Origin: Adenophora triphylla var. japonica | Lineage: Eukaryota; Streptophyta; Magnoliopsida; Asterales; Campanulaceae | Length of the DNA stretch: 64,000 bases | Direction: 5' to 3' | Assembly: GCA_022495995.1 (NCBI GenBank) | Contig: JAFEMH010002091.1 | Location: 60,001 to 124,000 of the forward strand | Part shown: piece after piece, positions 10,148 to 20,859 of the stretch | Position numbering within the stretch: position 1 is the first letter of the stretch | Layout of the letters: each line of letters begins with the position of its first letter | Notes under the pieces: model-generated | Told to the model about the DNA's origin: nothing | What the model saw: the letters and a program-made list of their open reading frames with translations, nothing else | Database searches by the model: none | Made by a program: the position numbers and the translations under genes

Positions 10148-12230
10148 GCAAAATTAAAGCTCGAAGAATGAAAGTTGTCAATAACAATGGAGTGATCAAA
10201 GCAAAGGCAGAAACATTTCATAAGCCCTTAGGCATAGGCAAATCCTTTCTCCTGCAATGAAAGACGAAAATCAGGAAGTAATTGAAGCAGCCGTCCAAAA
10301 CAACTGGTCAAGGAATCGTCTCAAGGCCTGTGCCTCATCATCCCACCTTCTCATCCAAGCCTTCTCACCAAAGGAACCACAAATATTCATACCCTTTCCC
10401 AAAGCCAAACACAGTTCAGCCGAAGCCGAACTACGGCGACCTGAGCTCCTCACAATGAGGGGAATGTAGGCAACCATAAAATGGTCCGGTCATAAACACA
10501 TTCAAATCCCAGAAAACCTAATCTCATCAATGACCTCCCTATACACAAACTTTACTTTCACACCCAGCCAACCTTGATCCGCGACATCGACTGACTTTCT
10601 CCTCATGATTAATCAAAATGTTTGTTCATATCGAGATTATTGGTTGAATAACCCGAACATTAATAAAGGGTTTTAAGCAATCTTGTGATCATTGTAAATA
10701 AAACAAGTTTTCAGATGTCTTGACAAGTCTTCTTTTTCTACATCTTAGGAAAAATAGTGCTAATCACTGATTCTCTGTCAGCAGAGGCTTCCATACACTT
10801 TTACAGACCTTTCTACGCTTATACTCTCTCAAAAGAGTCAAACCCAAAGCGAGTTCTCGTGCCTACGTCGAATAAGGCCATCAAAATAACACAAAATCGG
10901 GATCTATTTCCACCTTTCGAAAAATATGCCCCTGCATGTATAAATTTCTAAAATTCTTCTCTTTCATATCTTCTTACTCTTGACTGATTGACTAAAGAAA
11001 ATAAAAAAAGGATAGGTTCTCTTCTTCTGCTACGATTCACATTAGGGCTGCCTTGAAACTCTTCAAGGTTGGGGCTTCGCCAAGCCATTTCTTTAGACTG
11101 GGGCTTCTTTAGTCATTCTTGGGTCCGCATCGGGTTCCTCACTATGTCACAAGATGGATCCAGTCTTGGTTAGATTAACCTTAGGATCACTTTTGCAGTA
11201 CCAATCAGATTGGGACTTCTGCTAGGTCATAAGATTGGGGCTTCACCAAGCCACTTCTCCAAAATCTAGACTTCGCCTACCCGGTTCATCAAAGCGGGGC
11301 TTTGCCAATCAAAGGGAAGTTTTGTTTGTTGGAATCCTGCCACGAACAAATTCTTTGGTGTCAGGATCGGGGCTTAATCATGACCTTAAATCCAACATTG
11401 GAAGTCGAGTCTACCAGATCCCTTTGCACCAACCAGAATGAGAACCTTTTCTTGAAATCCATGATGGGCTTCACACTTCATAACGTAATGTTTCAACGGA
11501 TTGGGGCTACATTAAGTGCATTTTGAGATCATTCATGGTCAACCAACCAGTTTGGTTTTATAATCAATACATTCGGGCTTTCCCCATGATACTTTGTCAA
11601 GTCGGAGGCTTCGCAAGTCATTCGGAGATGTTATTGTTCATGGATTCCTTGAGGTCGCTTTAAACACGACTCTCTCTTTGGATGACCAGTCCGTTTGGTG
11701 TTTCGCCATTATCTTGGATCAGACCATCAGTCGGAGCTCTACCAAGTCATCTCTACAAGCCGGGGCTTTGCCAATGAAAGGATCTTTCCTCGCTTTAATA
11801 GAACCTGGGGCTTTGCAGAATTTTTCCCTCAGATCGGGGCTTCGATAAGTCACATCCATCTTCAGAAGAGAGGTTTAGTCACTTTGAAATTTGCTTTAGT
11901 CTTTGGTTCTAAAAGCATGTCAGCATCAGCTTTAAGTGCCAGAGTTTGAGAAAGGAACTTTAATCAAGACCCGAGGTTTAAAATCCGGTCTCAACCCAAG
12001 AGGGAATCCTGGTCCACATGATGCCTTTTGGCAGCATTGACAACATCTCATCAACAACAGCAGTTCAGTCCGCACCCAAGGGATACAACCCCACCTTCTC
12101 AAAACCTGCATAAAAATCATTCCCCAAACACATTTCATATACATCATGGCCCAATTTCCGCCACATTTCCACACAAAAAAATCTCCCCGAGGCTCACGTA
12201 ACGTGCCAAGTAGTAATGATAACAACAAAT
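10148..12230 (+). repeat. 3' region with dispersed GGGGCTTCGCCAAGCC motif
   Basis: From about 11070 to 11860 the motif GGGGCTTCGCCAAG and variants (TTGGGGCTTCACCAAGCC, GGGGCTTTGCCAAT) recurs at irregular spacing. Its core can pair as GGCTT/AAGCC. The open frames here carry no recognised domains. Non-coding 3' part of the 14.2-kb element. Confidence 0.5.
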
Positions 12231-12234
12231 TTCC

Positions 12235-12960
12235 CGTTATCTCCAAATGGAATAACGCTTTTTCCCAAAATGCTCTGTTATTTCCAAATGGAATAACGTT
12301 GTCTCCCAAAATTCTCTGTTATCTCCAAATGGAATAACGTTTTCTCCAAAATCCTCTGTTATTTCCAAATGAAATAACGTTTTATCCAAAATCTTCCGTT
12401 ATTTCCAAATGGAATAACGTTTTCTCCAAAATCTTCCGTTATCTCCAAATGATTTTCCGTTATCTCCAAATGGAATAACGTTCTCTCCAAAAACCTCCGT
12501 TTTCGCCAAATGGGATAACGTCTCCTACGGGAAACATCCGTTATCGCCAAATGGGATAACGTCTCCTCCGGGAAACCTCCGTTATCGCTAAATTGGATAA
12601 CGTCTTCTCTGGGAAACCTCCGTTATCGCCAAATGGGATAACGTCTCCTCCGGGAAACCCTCCGTTATCGCCAAATGGGATAACGTCTCCTCCGGGAAAC
12701 CCTCCGTTATCCCCAAATGGGATAACGTCTCCTCCAAAAAATCCTTCCGTTATCGTCAAATGGGATAACGTCTCCTCCGGGAAATCCTCCGTTATCGCCA
12801 AATGAGATAACGTCTCCTCCGGGAAATCCTTCCGTTATCGCCAAATGGGATAACGTCTCTTACCAGAAATCTCCGTTATCGCCAAATGGGATAACGTCTC
12901 CTCCGGGAAATTTCCCGTTATCTCTAAATGGAATAACGTTTTTTCCAAACCATTATCCGT
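12235..12960 (+). repeat. Tandem array of hairpin units (about 42 bp)
   Basis: About 17 units. Each has CGTTATC, a 9-nt spacer, then GATAACG: a perfect 7-bp inverted repeat, followed by a CTCCTCCGGGAAA-type spacer. The left part carries the variant GTTATC(T)CCAAATGGAATAAC. The spacer changes progressively across the array (TTTTCTCCAAAATC, then TCTCCTCCGGGAAA). Because 42 is divisible by 3 the array creates long open frames on both strands, which I do not regard as genes. Confidence 0.85.
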
Positions 12961-13082
12961 AGCCCGGAAGGCTTTAAATTACCCGGTCTGAAAGACCGTA
13001 TAAATTTCCCAAAATCATTATCCGTAGCCCGGAAGGCTTTAAATTACCCGATCCGGAAGACCGTATAATTTTCTCCCAAAAA
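12949..13082 (+). repeat. Two-copy 66-bp repeat
   Basis: CATTATCCGTAGCCCGGAAG is found at about 12951 and again at about 13017, each followed by GCTTTAAATTACCCG and a GACCGTATAA end. GGTCTGAAAGACC within it is a small inverted repeat. Confidence 0.7.
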
Positions 13083-13143
13083 TCTCCGTTATCTCTGTTA
13101 GAATTAAATCAAATAAGGTGACAGCCTCCGAATTGTCAAGATT

Positions 13144-13295
13144 CAACTTTAGCTACCTCTATCTCCTCGATAGCGAAGTACGCTTTAGTTTCTCCAACTT
13201 TAGCTACCTCTATCTCCTCGATAGCGAAGTACGCTTTAGTTTTTTCCAACTTTAGCTACCTCTATCTCCTTGATAGCGACGTAAGATTTAGTTTC
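13144..13295 (+). repeat. Three-copy repeat with CTATCTCCTCGATAG hairpin
   Basis: CAACTTTAGCTACCTC recurs at about 13144, 13195 and 13247. Each copy contains CTATCTCCTCGATAG (the third has CTTGATAG), able to fold, and ends in a GTACGCTTTAGTT-type phrase. Confidence 0.75.
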
Positions 13296-13369
13296 TTAAG
13301 GTGACTCCTCCATTAATCGTCAAAATCTCAAGGATCCTAGACATGTTCTTAACTATCTAGTAAAACTTG

Positions 13370-13960
13370 AACTACGACCACGGCTCGATTCCTCCGGGAT
13401 ACGTAGGTAGCCTTTCATAAAGGTCCAGCCATCCGACCACATTGGTCACCCCTTTCATTCATCACTTCTCAGTGGTGCATGAGCCTTTCATAAAGGTCCA
13501 GCCATCTGACCATATTGGTCACCCCTTTCATTCATCACTACTCAGTGGTGCATGAGCCTTTTATAAAGGTCCAGTTATCCGACCGCAGTGGTCACCCCTT
13601 TCATTCATCACCCCTCAGTGGCGAGATAGCCTTTCATAAAGGTCCAGATATCTGATCACATTGGTCACTCCCTTCATTTGGCATATCCCCAGTAGGATCA
13701 GCCATTTGACCTCCTAGGTCACTTCCCTTCCATCTTCATAGCAAGGGACCAGTTTCTCTTCGCCATTTCCCAGTGGATTCCGAACTAAGATCATGGCTTG
13801 ATTCCACCGGGATACGTAGGTAGCCTAATTTAGGTTCAGCCAATTCGTCACATATGACACCCATTCCCAAGTGGATTTCGAACTACGATCATGGCATGAT
13901 TCCTCCGGGATACGTAGGTAGCCTTCCAAAGGTTCAGCCCACTCGACCGTCTTGGTCACC
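13370..13960 (+). repeat. Four-copy 77-bp repeat plus GATACGTAGGTAGCC phrase
   Basis: AGCCTTTCATAAAGGTCCAG starts successive copies from about 13408. Each includes CATTGGTCACCCCTTTCATT and CAGTGGTGCATG, and CCTTTCATAAAGG can pair. Flanking them, CCGGGATACGTAGGTAGCC occurs three times (near 13398, 13818 and 13907). The last array before the 3' LTR. Confidence 0.75.
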
Positions 13961-14029
13961 CAATCCGTCTCGGCAGTTCGCCAGATTGGATTCTTTTTAT
14001 CGAAAACCCCACTCGCCCTGCAAGTGTCG

Positions 14030-14044
14030 TTGCCGAGGGGCTTC
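14030..14044 (+). other. Likely polypurine tract region
   Basis: GTTGCCGAGGGGCTTC abuts the TG of the 3' LTR. Only CGAGGGG is purine-rich, so the tract is short and interrupted. The position is what identifies it. Confidence 0.4.
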
Positions 14045-15850
14045 TGTAAGTATCCAAATCTGGATCATGCCTTCCGGTTAAGTTTCCCGGCAATTCCCCG
14101 AACTTTCCTAAAGTTCAGGGGCAATTCTGAAATTTTTCCAAAACGCCCAAAGGGGGAAGGACCTGCTAGAAATTAAAATTCCAAGCAGTCCCTCGCTGGA
14201 ATGAAGCTTCCAGCTGCCACCTTGCATGAATCTAGAAGCAGACTGAGTCATCGACGGATAACGCCGGACGGCTTCTTTTGCCATAGGTTAATGCCGTACG
14301 GCTTCATTAGGAAACACAAATCAGCCTATAAATAGAGGCCTCCTTTACCCATTTTAACAAGAACAATTGAGCATTGTTACTCTGCCAAAATTACTCCACA
14401 AAATTACAGAAACTAAAACTCCCAAAAAACCACCTCCCTCCTCCATAAAATCCATCCAAAACTCTTCCTACATTAGGAAAAACCCCAAGGGAGATAGAGA
14501 GAACCACCATTGGTAATCTCTCATTTTTTTCCTCTTGAAATACTCTTTTTACCTTGTTATATTCATTACTTGTCATTAACTTTGCCTTTACTTGTCATTA
14601 AATTTGATATATTGCTATAAAGATCCTATCTTTGTCATGTAAATAACATTTCCCCTATTTCCCCCAACACAAATGATTCATGGGGAATCTCATCCCAAGG
14701 ATGAACAAGAGTCCACATATGGCTTGTTCTAGGGAGGATTCATCACATGATGATGTGAAATAGCTCCCTTTTACTACATAAAAATGTCATCTTTATTCTC
14801 ATAATGTATTTCTCCTCCCTTGACCTTGCTTCCAAGGATTGTCCACCTCATAAGGTTCTTAAAAGATATAGGAAAGCCTCAAAGGTCTTCCCTTTACATT
14901 TATGTCTTTAGTTCTCATAGTGTTCATTACACTTATTTTCATAAAAATGCAATCTTTACTTTTCAAAGTCATTCCCCCATGTCCCTTTAAGTTGGATCAC
15001 TCTCCAAGGAGTGTCTAGTGACCTTTTTAAGGCATGAAAGACATAGGATGAGTATAAAGATCCAATCTTTATACCCCTCCCCTTAGTCCCTTTGGTACTT
15101 GAAGCATTCCGTGGTGTGGATCGGTGTAAAGACATCATCTTTACATCGTTTCCGCCACTAAAATGCCATAGTCGAAGTCCCTTTAGAAGCGGACGAATCT
15201 TAGCCCCGACATCTCCGATCATCACTTGAGACGAGCATAAATGTCCCTACTAAGCTCAATCGTCTCAAGATGTAGGATTGATGGGCAAAGACTCTTCCTT
15301 TCTAAAGAGCCTCACTCTTGGACTATAAAAGGTGTCCCTCTATCTTGATCACATATGACCTTATTCCGAAGAACGTTGGTTTAAGACACACCAAGGCTTT
15401 TAAGCCTAATATGGTTGATTATTCCAACGGGAGGATAAAAAGGTCACTTAATGATGATCATAAGTCCAAGATGAGCACGAGATCAAAATCCCGAACACAT
15501 CAAATCCAAGGAATCCCGAGCGATAACCAACTCAAAATGGTTTATACGTCCGGAAGATAACTTGGCACATTCCATCCCCTTTTCAAATCACATCTCACAC
15601 ACGAATACACAAAACAAGCACAAAAATTGGATCTAGGAAGACTTGCCTTTGGCAAAAGCTCCTTGGGTGAACGCCAAACGTTCTTCCCAAAGAGTAACTT
15701 AACCTCCGGACCCTATTTCTTTTTTTCAAAGTTTTGAGGAAATCAAAATGGCGTGGCGACTCCGTTTTTCAATAAACCGGTGTCTTCAAACTGAGGTGAA
15801 ACGGCGACCCTATAAAACACGATTCGATCCGCGATGGGCCCACATTCACA
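14045..15850 (+). repeat. 3' LTR of the 14.2-kb element
   Basis: 1806 bp, near-identical to 1653-3457, with TATAAATA at 14327-14334 and end ATTCACA followed by GCGGG. Differences from the 5' LTR are scattered substitutions and small indels, meaning the insertion is fairly young but not recent. Confidence 0.88.
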
Positions 15851-15855
15851 GCGGG

Positions 15856-16040
15856 ACAACTAGTCAATTGACTATTCTATCCTCTTAAGTTATTCCGTTA
15901 GTCAGTTAGGTCTAAAACTAACAAGGTTAGTTAAAAACTTAACGAAACAAGACGAAACTAATATGCTTTCATTAAAACACAAAAGAGGGACGAAGAGTAG
16001 TGTAATCATGTAATTATTGGTTCAAAATGGGGTATTTACA
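15856..16040 (-). mobile_element. Solo LTR, outer nest level, right part
   Basis: This continues the LTR begun at 815-1652. The join is proven by the GCGGG target duplication of the inserted element (1648-1652 and 15851-15855), and the outer end by ATTTACA followed by CATAT at 16041-16045. It corresponds to the U3 start of the minus-strand LTR. Confidence 0.78.
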
Positions 16041-16045
16041 CATAT

Positions 16046-16445
16046 AAAGAGAAGAGTCGTTACATTTTGTATGTAAACAACCCATGCTTTAATTTTCAAG
16101 TGAATTCCGAGTTGCAAGTTTTCTTCTCGTCACTTCAGAACTTTTCGATGATCCAATTTTTTGTTGATATTTATGACGAACCATGAAGATTATGCATACA
16201 TGTATCTTTAGATATTGGAAACGAAAAAGCAAAGAAAGGTACCAGGTACTGATAGTGCAAGGTAGCTATTAGTGTGTACATGAAAATAATGACATAAGCA
16301 AAAAATAACAGCCCTAGCTAGCTACAACTGTTATTTAAAACTAACCCTAATGCAAGGAAAGCCAATAGAGAAATCAAAATATAGATAGCAATGAATTTGG
16401 ATGGAAACTTACACTAGGCTTTGGACATTATAATGGGTAAATGCT
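16046..16445. other. Unique AT-rich DNA between elements
   Basis: No coding or RNA gene seen. This is the original sequence to the right of the solo-LTR target site. Confidence 0.4.
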
Positions 16446-16454
16446 TTATATGAG

Positions 16455-16993
16455 GAGTAGGTCTGCTGAGAAACGCGTTTCTCCATAACTATAACTATGG
16501 AGAAACGCGTTTTTAATAGCCAGAAGCTATACGTTTGATAACCAGAAGAAAATTTCTGGATATCAGTCTCAAAGGGTTCTGGATATCCAGAAGCTTTGGA
16601 ACGGATATCCAGAAGCCTTTGGGTGGATATCCAGAAAAAATAGATTTGAAGCCAAATTCAAGGCCAAGATCAGAAATTGCTTATTGAAGGTTTCTGGATA
16701 TCCAGAAACCTTCAAATGTATATCCAGAAACCAACAAATGAATATCCAGAAACATTTTGAAAGTTTCTGGATATCATTTTGAAGGTTTCTGAATATCACT
16801 TTCATAAGCTTCTGGATATCCTTTCAAAGGGTTCTGGATATCCAGAACCTTTGAGACTGATATCCGTGGCAACCATGGGACAAGGTCATGGCCAATACAA
16901 AAAGTTTCTGGATATCCTTTCAAAAGGTTCTGGATACCCGTAACCCGTTTCTCCATAACTTATGGAGAAACGCGTTTCTCCCTAGATTTTACG
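16455..16993. mobile_element. Mutator-type MITE made of palindromes
   Basis: Flanked by TTATATGAG (16446-16454 and 16994-17002; a tenth base also matches). Ends are inverted copies built on GAGAAACGCGTTTCTC followed by CATAACTATAACTATGG on the left and CATAACTTATGG on the right. The interior carries about ten full or partial copies of the palindrome TCTGGATATCCAGA. The 9-10 bp target duplication and long inverted ends are typical of Mutator elements. Its first bases (GAGTAGGTCTGCTGAGAAAC) resemble the left end of the nearby MULE (GAGTTGCTCTTATGAAAAAC). Confidence 0.7.
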
Positions 16994-17068
16994 TTATATG
17001 AGGCATATTACGACCGAAACATTTAACAGGACAATTAGTCCATTTACAACTATCAATGAAAAATCTTA

Positions 17069-17169
17069 CTCCCTCCACCCCAAAATGAATATAAAAAAAA
17101 AATCAAATTTGCTCTTGATCAATAGCAAATTTGAAAATTTATTGGACGTTTATTTTGGAACAGAAGGAG
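17069..17169. mobile_element. Stowaway-like MITE, about 100 bp
   Basis: CTCCCTCCACCCCAAAATG at the left and an inverted ATTTTGGAACAGAAGGAG at the right, after TA. The right TA has changed to TG. Tc1/mariner-type ends inferred from the CTCCCTCC terminus. Confidence 0.6.
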
Positions 17170-17536
17170 TGATTTTTAACAGTCCGTTGAGCACAAAGTG
17201 TTCTACTTGCAGCTCGGTCTACACATACATACTTAGGGTTCGTGATCATAGTTTGACACTTGGTTTAGCGAACACTACATTTCTGGGCTTGGACGGAGAT
17301 TAGCCGTCAGCATATGCAATACTTAACAAAATCTAACCGCAAAAGAATTACTCTCTCCGTCCCTAAATAAATGAATGTCTGAATTTTACTTTGAGGAACA
17401 TTTGCTTTAAGGTTAAACTTAAGAGTTGCTAGTAACATAAGTTCATAAAAACCCTTAACTATATCACCATATTGCATTGTAGGTCCAAGTGTAAATTAAA
17501 ACTTGTTGTTTGATTACCTTGATTAAATCATGACCA

Positions 17537-17540
<4 letters not shown>

Positions 17541-17598
<58 letters not shown>
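17541..17598. repeat. (TA)n microsatellite
   Basis: 58 bp of uninterrupted TA. Confidence 0.95.
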
Positions 17599-17599
<1 letters not shown>

Positions 17600-17603
<4 letters not shown>

Positions 17604-18507
17604 ATTCAAGATATAACTGTTCTAAATCGGAGAGAGGGGGGAGAAATGTACTTAGAATGGCAGGATCGTAGTGTTTGTTCTTTGTTTTGGTATTAACGAA
17701 AGCTTCAAGTGAGAGACCTCCACGACTCCCTCCCAATCTCGTTCTCCTCTTCTTCTCCTTCAACACCATCCTACTCTTCTCATTCATTGATTCCGTGATG
17801 TTGATTTTCTCTGTCTTTCCATTAAGGTTCGGATTCTTCGTTGTTCAATTCCATGTTACTAATTCGACCGAAAAGGGTTACGATTAGGGTACAGAAAAAG
17901 GTGAAAGCTTGGAGAATTCGGGGTTTTGTTTTGAAACCCTAGTTTAGAACAAACGGAAGGAAGTAAGAAAGAGAGAATTAAGGGATCACAAAGAATTCCT
18001 GGGAATTTGAGATTGAAAAAAGAAAATTACTTGCTCTGCTCAGGAATGAATCAAGGTGGAAAAAATCAAATTGATAAAAAAAAAGTCAAGAGAAACAAAT
18101 CGCAACTAATCAGACTCAACAGCGAGTAGCTTAGTTCGTCTAGTGATGGTGTTATGAGTTGTAATCGGTGAAAGAATAGAGGATTTTGAGAAGGAATCGT
18201 ATGGTGGAAACGATGTACCCATGGCAGAAGAGAGAAGAGAGGAGGGAGAGAGACACCGGCGATCATGGAAGAAGAGAGAGAGAGCGGCGGCGACTATGGA
18301 AGAAAAGAGAGGTAAGGACGTTTGTAGCAGAGGGCGGGGTTGTTTGGGGGAAGTGAAGCTGAAGAGGGAAGAGTGAGATCGAGAAAAATATTTTATTGAA
18401 ATATTTATTTAAAAAAAAAACTAATTTATTTTTTAAAGTAATATTAATTTAGTAAATATTAGTAAAATTTAACTTTTAGTTTTTTAAAGTTTAAAATATT
18501 TATTTTA
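17600..18507. other. Stretch without a recognised gene
   Basis: CT-rich (17700-17780) and GA-rich (18220-18310) patches with short open frames of no known family. It could be the promoter or UTR side of a lost gene, but nothing supports that firmly. Confidence 0.3.
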
Positions 18508-19029
18508 TTCCTTAAAGAGTTGCTCTTATGAAAAACTAGTTTTTTCATAACATTATGAAAAAACTAGTTTTTTGACCCGGTTTAAACTTATGATACGCGT
18601 ATTGAACCGGAGATCGATTCAATAACAAAATTGAACCGCCTTTTGTCAACTCAAATCCAAACGAACACACACAGTAAAACACAGAGTTACGACGCCGCAA
18701 CGGAGAAATTCATCGAGCTAAATCAAAATTCAATCGAAAATCATTCCGTTTCAGATGATTTAGGGAATATATGATTCACTGTCAATTATATACTATCAAT
18801 TCATATATTTACAATCATTCTTAATTGTTTTATTCAATACTGGCAATTTTTTATTAGGTTAAGATGGGCTTATGTGATTTTGAAAATGAAATTGGAAATA
18901 ATGCTACTGTAATTGATCGAATTCAGCACGAAGATGAAACTGGAGATAATGCTACTGTAATTGATCGAATTCTGCACGAAGTTGATGATAATCACGATAC
19001 AGGTAAGCCAATTTCATAATGCCAGTTAT

Positions 19030-19680
19030 TTATATATAATGCTTGTACATTGGTTTTGATTGTCTTTCCAATACCAATGTTTTTATAATATGTACCACTG
19101 ATTTTGCCAGTTTTTGTTATTATATTTGTCGGTTAGTCTAGTTTGAAGTGCCAGTTTGTGTTATTTAGAGTGCCAGTATTACTTATTTGGAGTACCAGTG
19201 TTACTTATTTGTAGCTTCAGCCACTGTCTTGTTATTGAAGTGTCAGTTAGTATGGTTTGAAGTGCCAATTTTATTTTTTTAATGTGCCAGTGTTTTTTAT
19301 AATATTGTCCAGTGAGTGTTGTTTAGAGTGTCAGTGATACTTTGTTGATTGAAGTGCCAGTTTGTGTTATTTAGAGTGCCAGTATTACTTATTTGGAGTG
19401 CCAGTGTTACTTATTTGTAGCTTCAGCCACTTTGTTGTTATTGAAGTGCCAGTTAGCGGGTTTGAAGTGCCAGTTTAATTTTTGAATATGCTAGTGTTTT
19501 TTATAATAGTGTTGTTTAGAGTGTCATTGATACTTTGTTGATTGAATTGTCAGTTTGTGTTCTTTAGAGTGCCAGTATTATTTATTTGAAGTACCAATTT
19601 GTGTTCTTTAGAGTGTCAGTATTATTTATTTGAAGTACTAGTTTGTGTCATTAATTTATATTTTTTTGGTTACATAAACT
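19030..19680. repeat. AGTGCCAGTG word cluster, intron 1 start
   Basis: About twenty copies of GAAGTGCCAGT, GAGTGCCAGTATTACTTATTT and close variants, at irregular 15-40 bp spacing, just after exon 1. A larger unit of about 230 bp also repeats twice (GCTTCAGCCACT phrase near 19214 and 19421). Confidence 0.8.
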
Positions 19681-19955
19681 AAGTTGTTCTATGGACACAT
19701 GTCCATAAGCAGTAGTGCCAAATTCAAATGCATGCACTAGGACAGGTGTTCCAAGTTGACTAATAAAAAAACAGACACAGATTCAATAGTTATCCCAACT
19801 AGTACTGTTCCATTTTGTCCATAAGAAGTAGTGTCAATTTTCAACTGATACCACACGGATTCAATAGTTAACTCCATTTTATCAGTATAAATAAGTTAGA
19901 ACTTCACTTCTTTTTTATTTCTAAATTTCATCTAAAAAGCAATCAATTACTTGAT

Positions 19956-20252
19956 ATGAGTACGAGTAGGTCAGTCAAGTCTGAGCAAAAGGTTGAAGAT
20001 TATGAAGAAGAAAGAGCTGCTAAAAAAATTTCAGATATCTTAGAAGATATTAAGGAGGGATATTATAGTTTGAGGAACAAGTCAGGTGAAGTCCACTGCC
20101 CATTCTGCTACCTTAAGAACAGCAGAAAGTCATCATGGACTTGGGATTCTCTTCTGATGCATGCCAAGGATTGTGGGGCATCTAAAGCATATGGAGAGAG
20201 AGATATGTATTCCCACCTGGCTCTGCACAAGTATATGACAGACCACCATTAG
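19956..20252 (+). CDS. Small intact ORF with XS-type zinc finger (98 aa)
   Basis: Starts MSTSRSVKSEQ after an AT-rich leader and is open to TAG. Residues 1-35 are charged. Residues 37-98 match the pattern of the zf-XS domain of the plant SGS3/IDN2/FDM family: YYSLRNKSGEVHCPFCYLK (CPFC pair), then LLMHAKDCGAS (first His), then HLALHKYM (second His). In that family the domain sits N-terminal to the XS RNA-binding domain, which is absent here. The ORF lies wholly inside intron 1 of the transposase gene on the same strand, so it needs its own promoter or alternative splicing. It has no stop or frameshift although the transposase is broken. RNA- or silencing-related function is inference from the family. 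Confidence 0.6.
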   Translation: MSTSRSVKSEQKVEDYEEERAAKKISDILEDIKEGYYSLRNKSGEVHCPFCYLKNSRKSSWTWDSLLMHAKDCGASKAYGERDMYSHLALHKYMTDHH

Positions 20253-20259
20253 TATTCCA

Positions 20260-20379
20260 GTGAATGTTGTTTGAAGTGCCAGTTTGTGTTATTAGGAGTG
20301 CCAGTATTACTTATTTTAAGTACCAGTTTGTGTTATTTGGAGTGCCAGTACTTGTTATTCAATGTGCCAGTGTTTAATA
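20260..20379. repeat. AGTGCCAGTG word cluster
   Basis: Copies of GAAGTGCCAGTTTGTGTTA, AGTGCCAGTATTACTTATTT and AATGTGCCAGTG, ending at the Stowaway insertion at 20380. The cluster resumes at 20675-20790 after the MITE, showing that the MITE inserted into it. Confidence 0.75.
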
Positions 20380-20657
20380 CTCCCTCCGTCCCAATAGTAG
20401 CTTCCCATTTTGCCATTTTGGGTGTCCCGTTAATAGCTTCCACTTTCCTTTTTTGGCAAAGAAATCTTTACTATTCCCTCCACTCATTCTCTCTCCTACA
20501 TTATTTTAATACTCACAACACTATTATAATTTACTATTCTCTCCACTCATTCTCTCTCCTATTTTCAAATTACACTCACAACATTTTTACTTCTCCCTCA
20601 TTTTATTAATTTGTGTGCCACCCAAAAATTGGGCAGCTACTATTGGGACGGAGGGAG
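20380..20657. mobile_element. Stowaway MITE (278 bp)
   Basis: CTCCCTCCGTCCCAATAGTA on the left and the inverted CTACTATTGGGACGGAGGGAG on the right, flanked by TA. The interior shares TTTACTATTCCCTCCACTC and CTCTCTCCTACATTATTTTA with the elements at 35252, 40467 and 43618. Confidence 0.85.
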
Positions 20658-20859
20658 TATTTTTTAAGTAGTGCCAGTTTTTGATATTAAATATGCCAGT
20701 GTTTGTTATTGAATGTGCCAGTGTTTGTTGTTTAAAGTGCCAGTGAGTGTTATTTGGAATGCCAGTATTACTTATTTGAAGCACATTCAGATTATTCATT
20801 GCATCACCTATATTACAATACATCAAACACAACAATATTAAAAACAAAATTTACTACCA

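Larger units (their letters stand above)
1653..15850 (+). mobile_element. Non-autonomous Tat/Ogre-like LTR retrotransposon, 14.2 kb
   Basis: Two near-identical LTRs (1653-3457 and 14045-15850) start TGTAAGTA and end TTCACA. They are flanked by the 5-bp duplication GCGGG at 1648-1652 and 15851-15855. Between them lie a primer-binding site, a long leader with two tandem arrays, a gag-like ORF (6236-7357), a broken downstream segment, and a 3' region made of several different tandem arrays. No protease, reverse transcriptase, RNase H or integrase is recognisable, so it must rely on enzymes from another element. Very long LTRs, a long leader and a hypervariable repeat-rich 3' UTR are known traits of Tat/Ogre elements. 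Assignment to that group is inference. A second LTR (8147-10142) is inserted in it. Confidence 0.85.

Noticed and set aside
12541..12805. Long open frames with a repeating NGITSPPGNPPLSP or FGDNGGFPGGDVIP pattern
   Set aside because: The 42-bp repeat is a multiple of three, so frames stay open by arithmetic. No start context or domain.
17675..18266. Small ORFs 17675-17887 (+) and 18066-18266 (-)
   Set aside because: Low-complexity, hydrophobic or Ser/Leu-rich with no homology recognised and no splice context.
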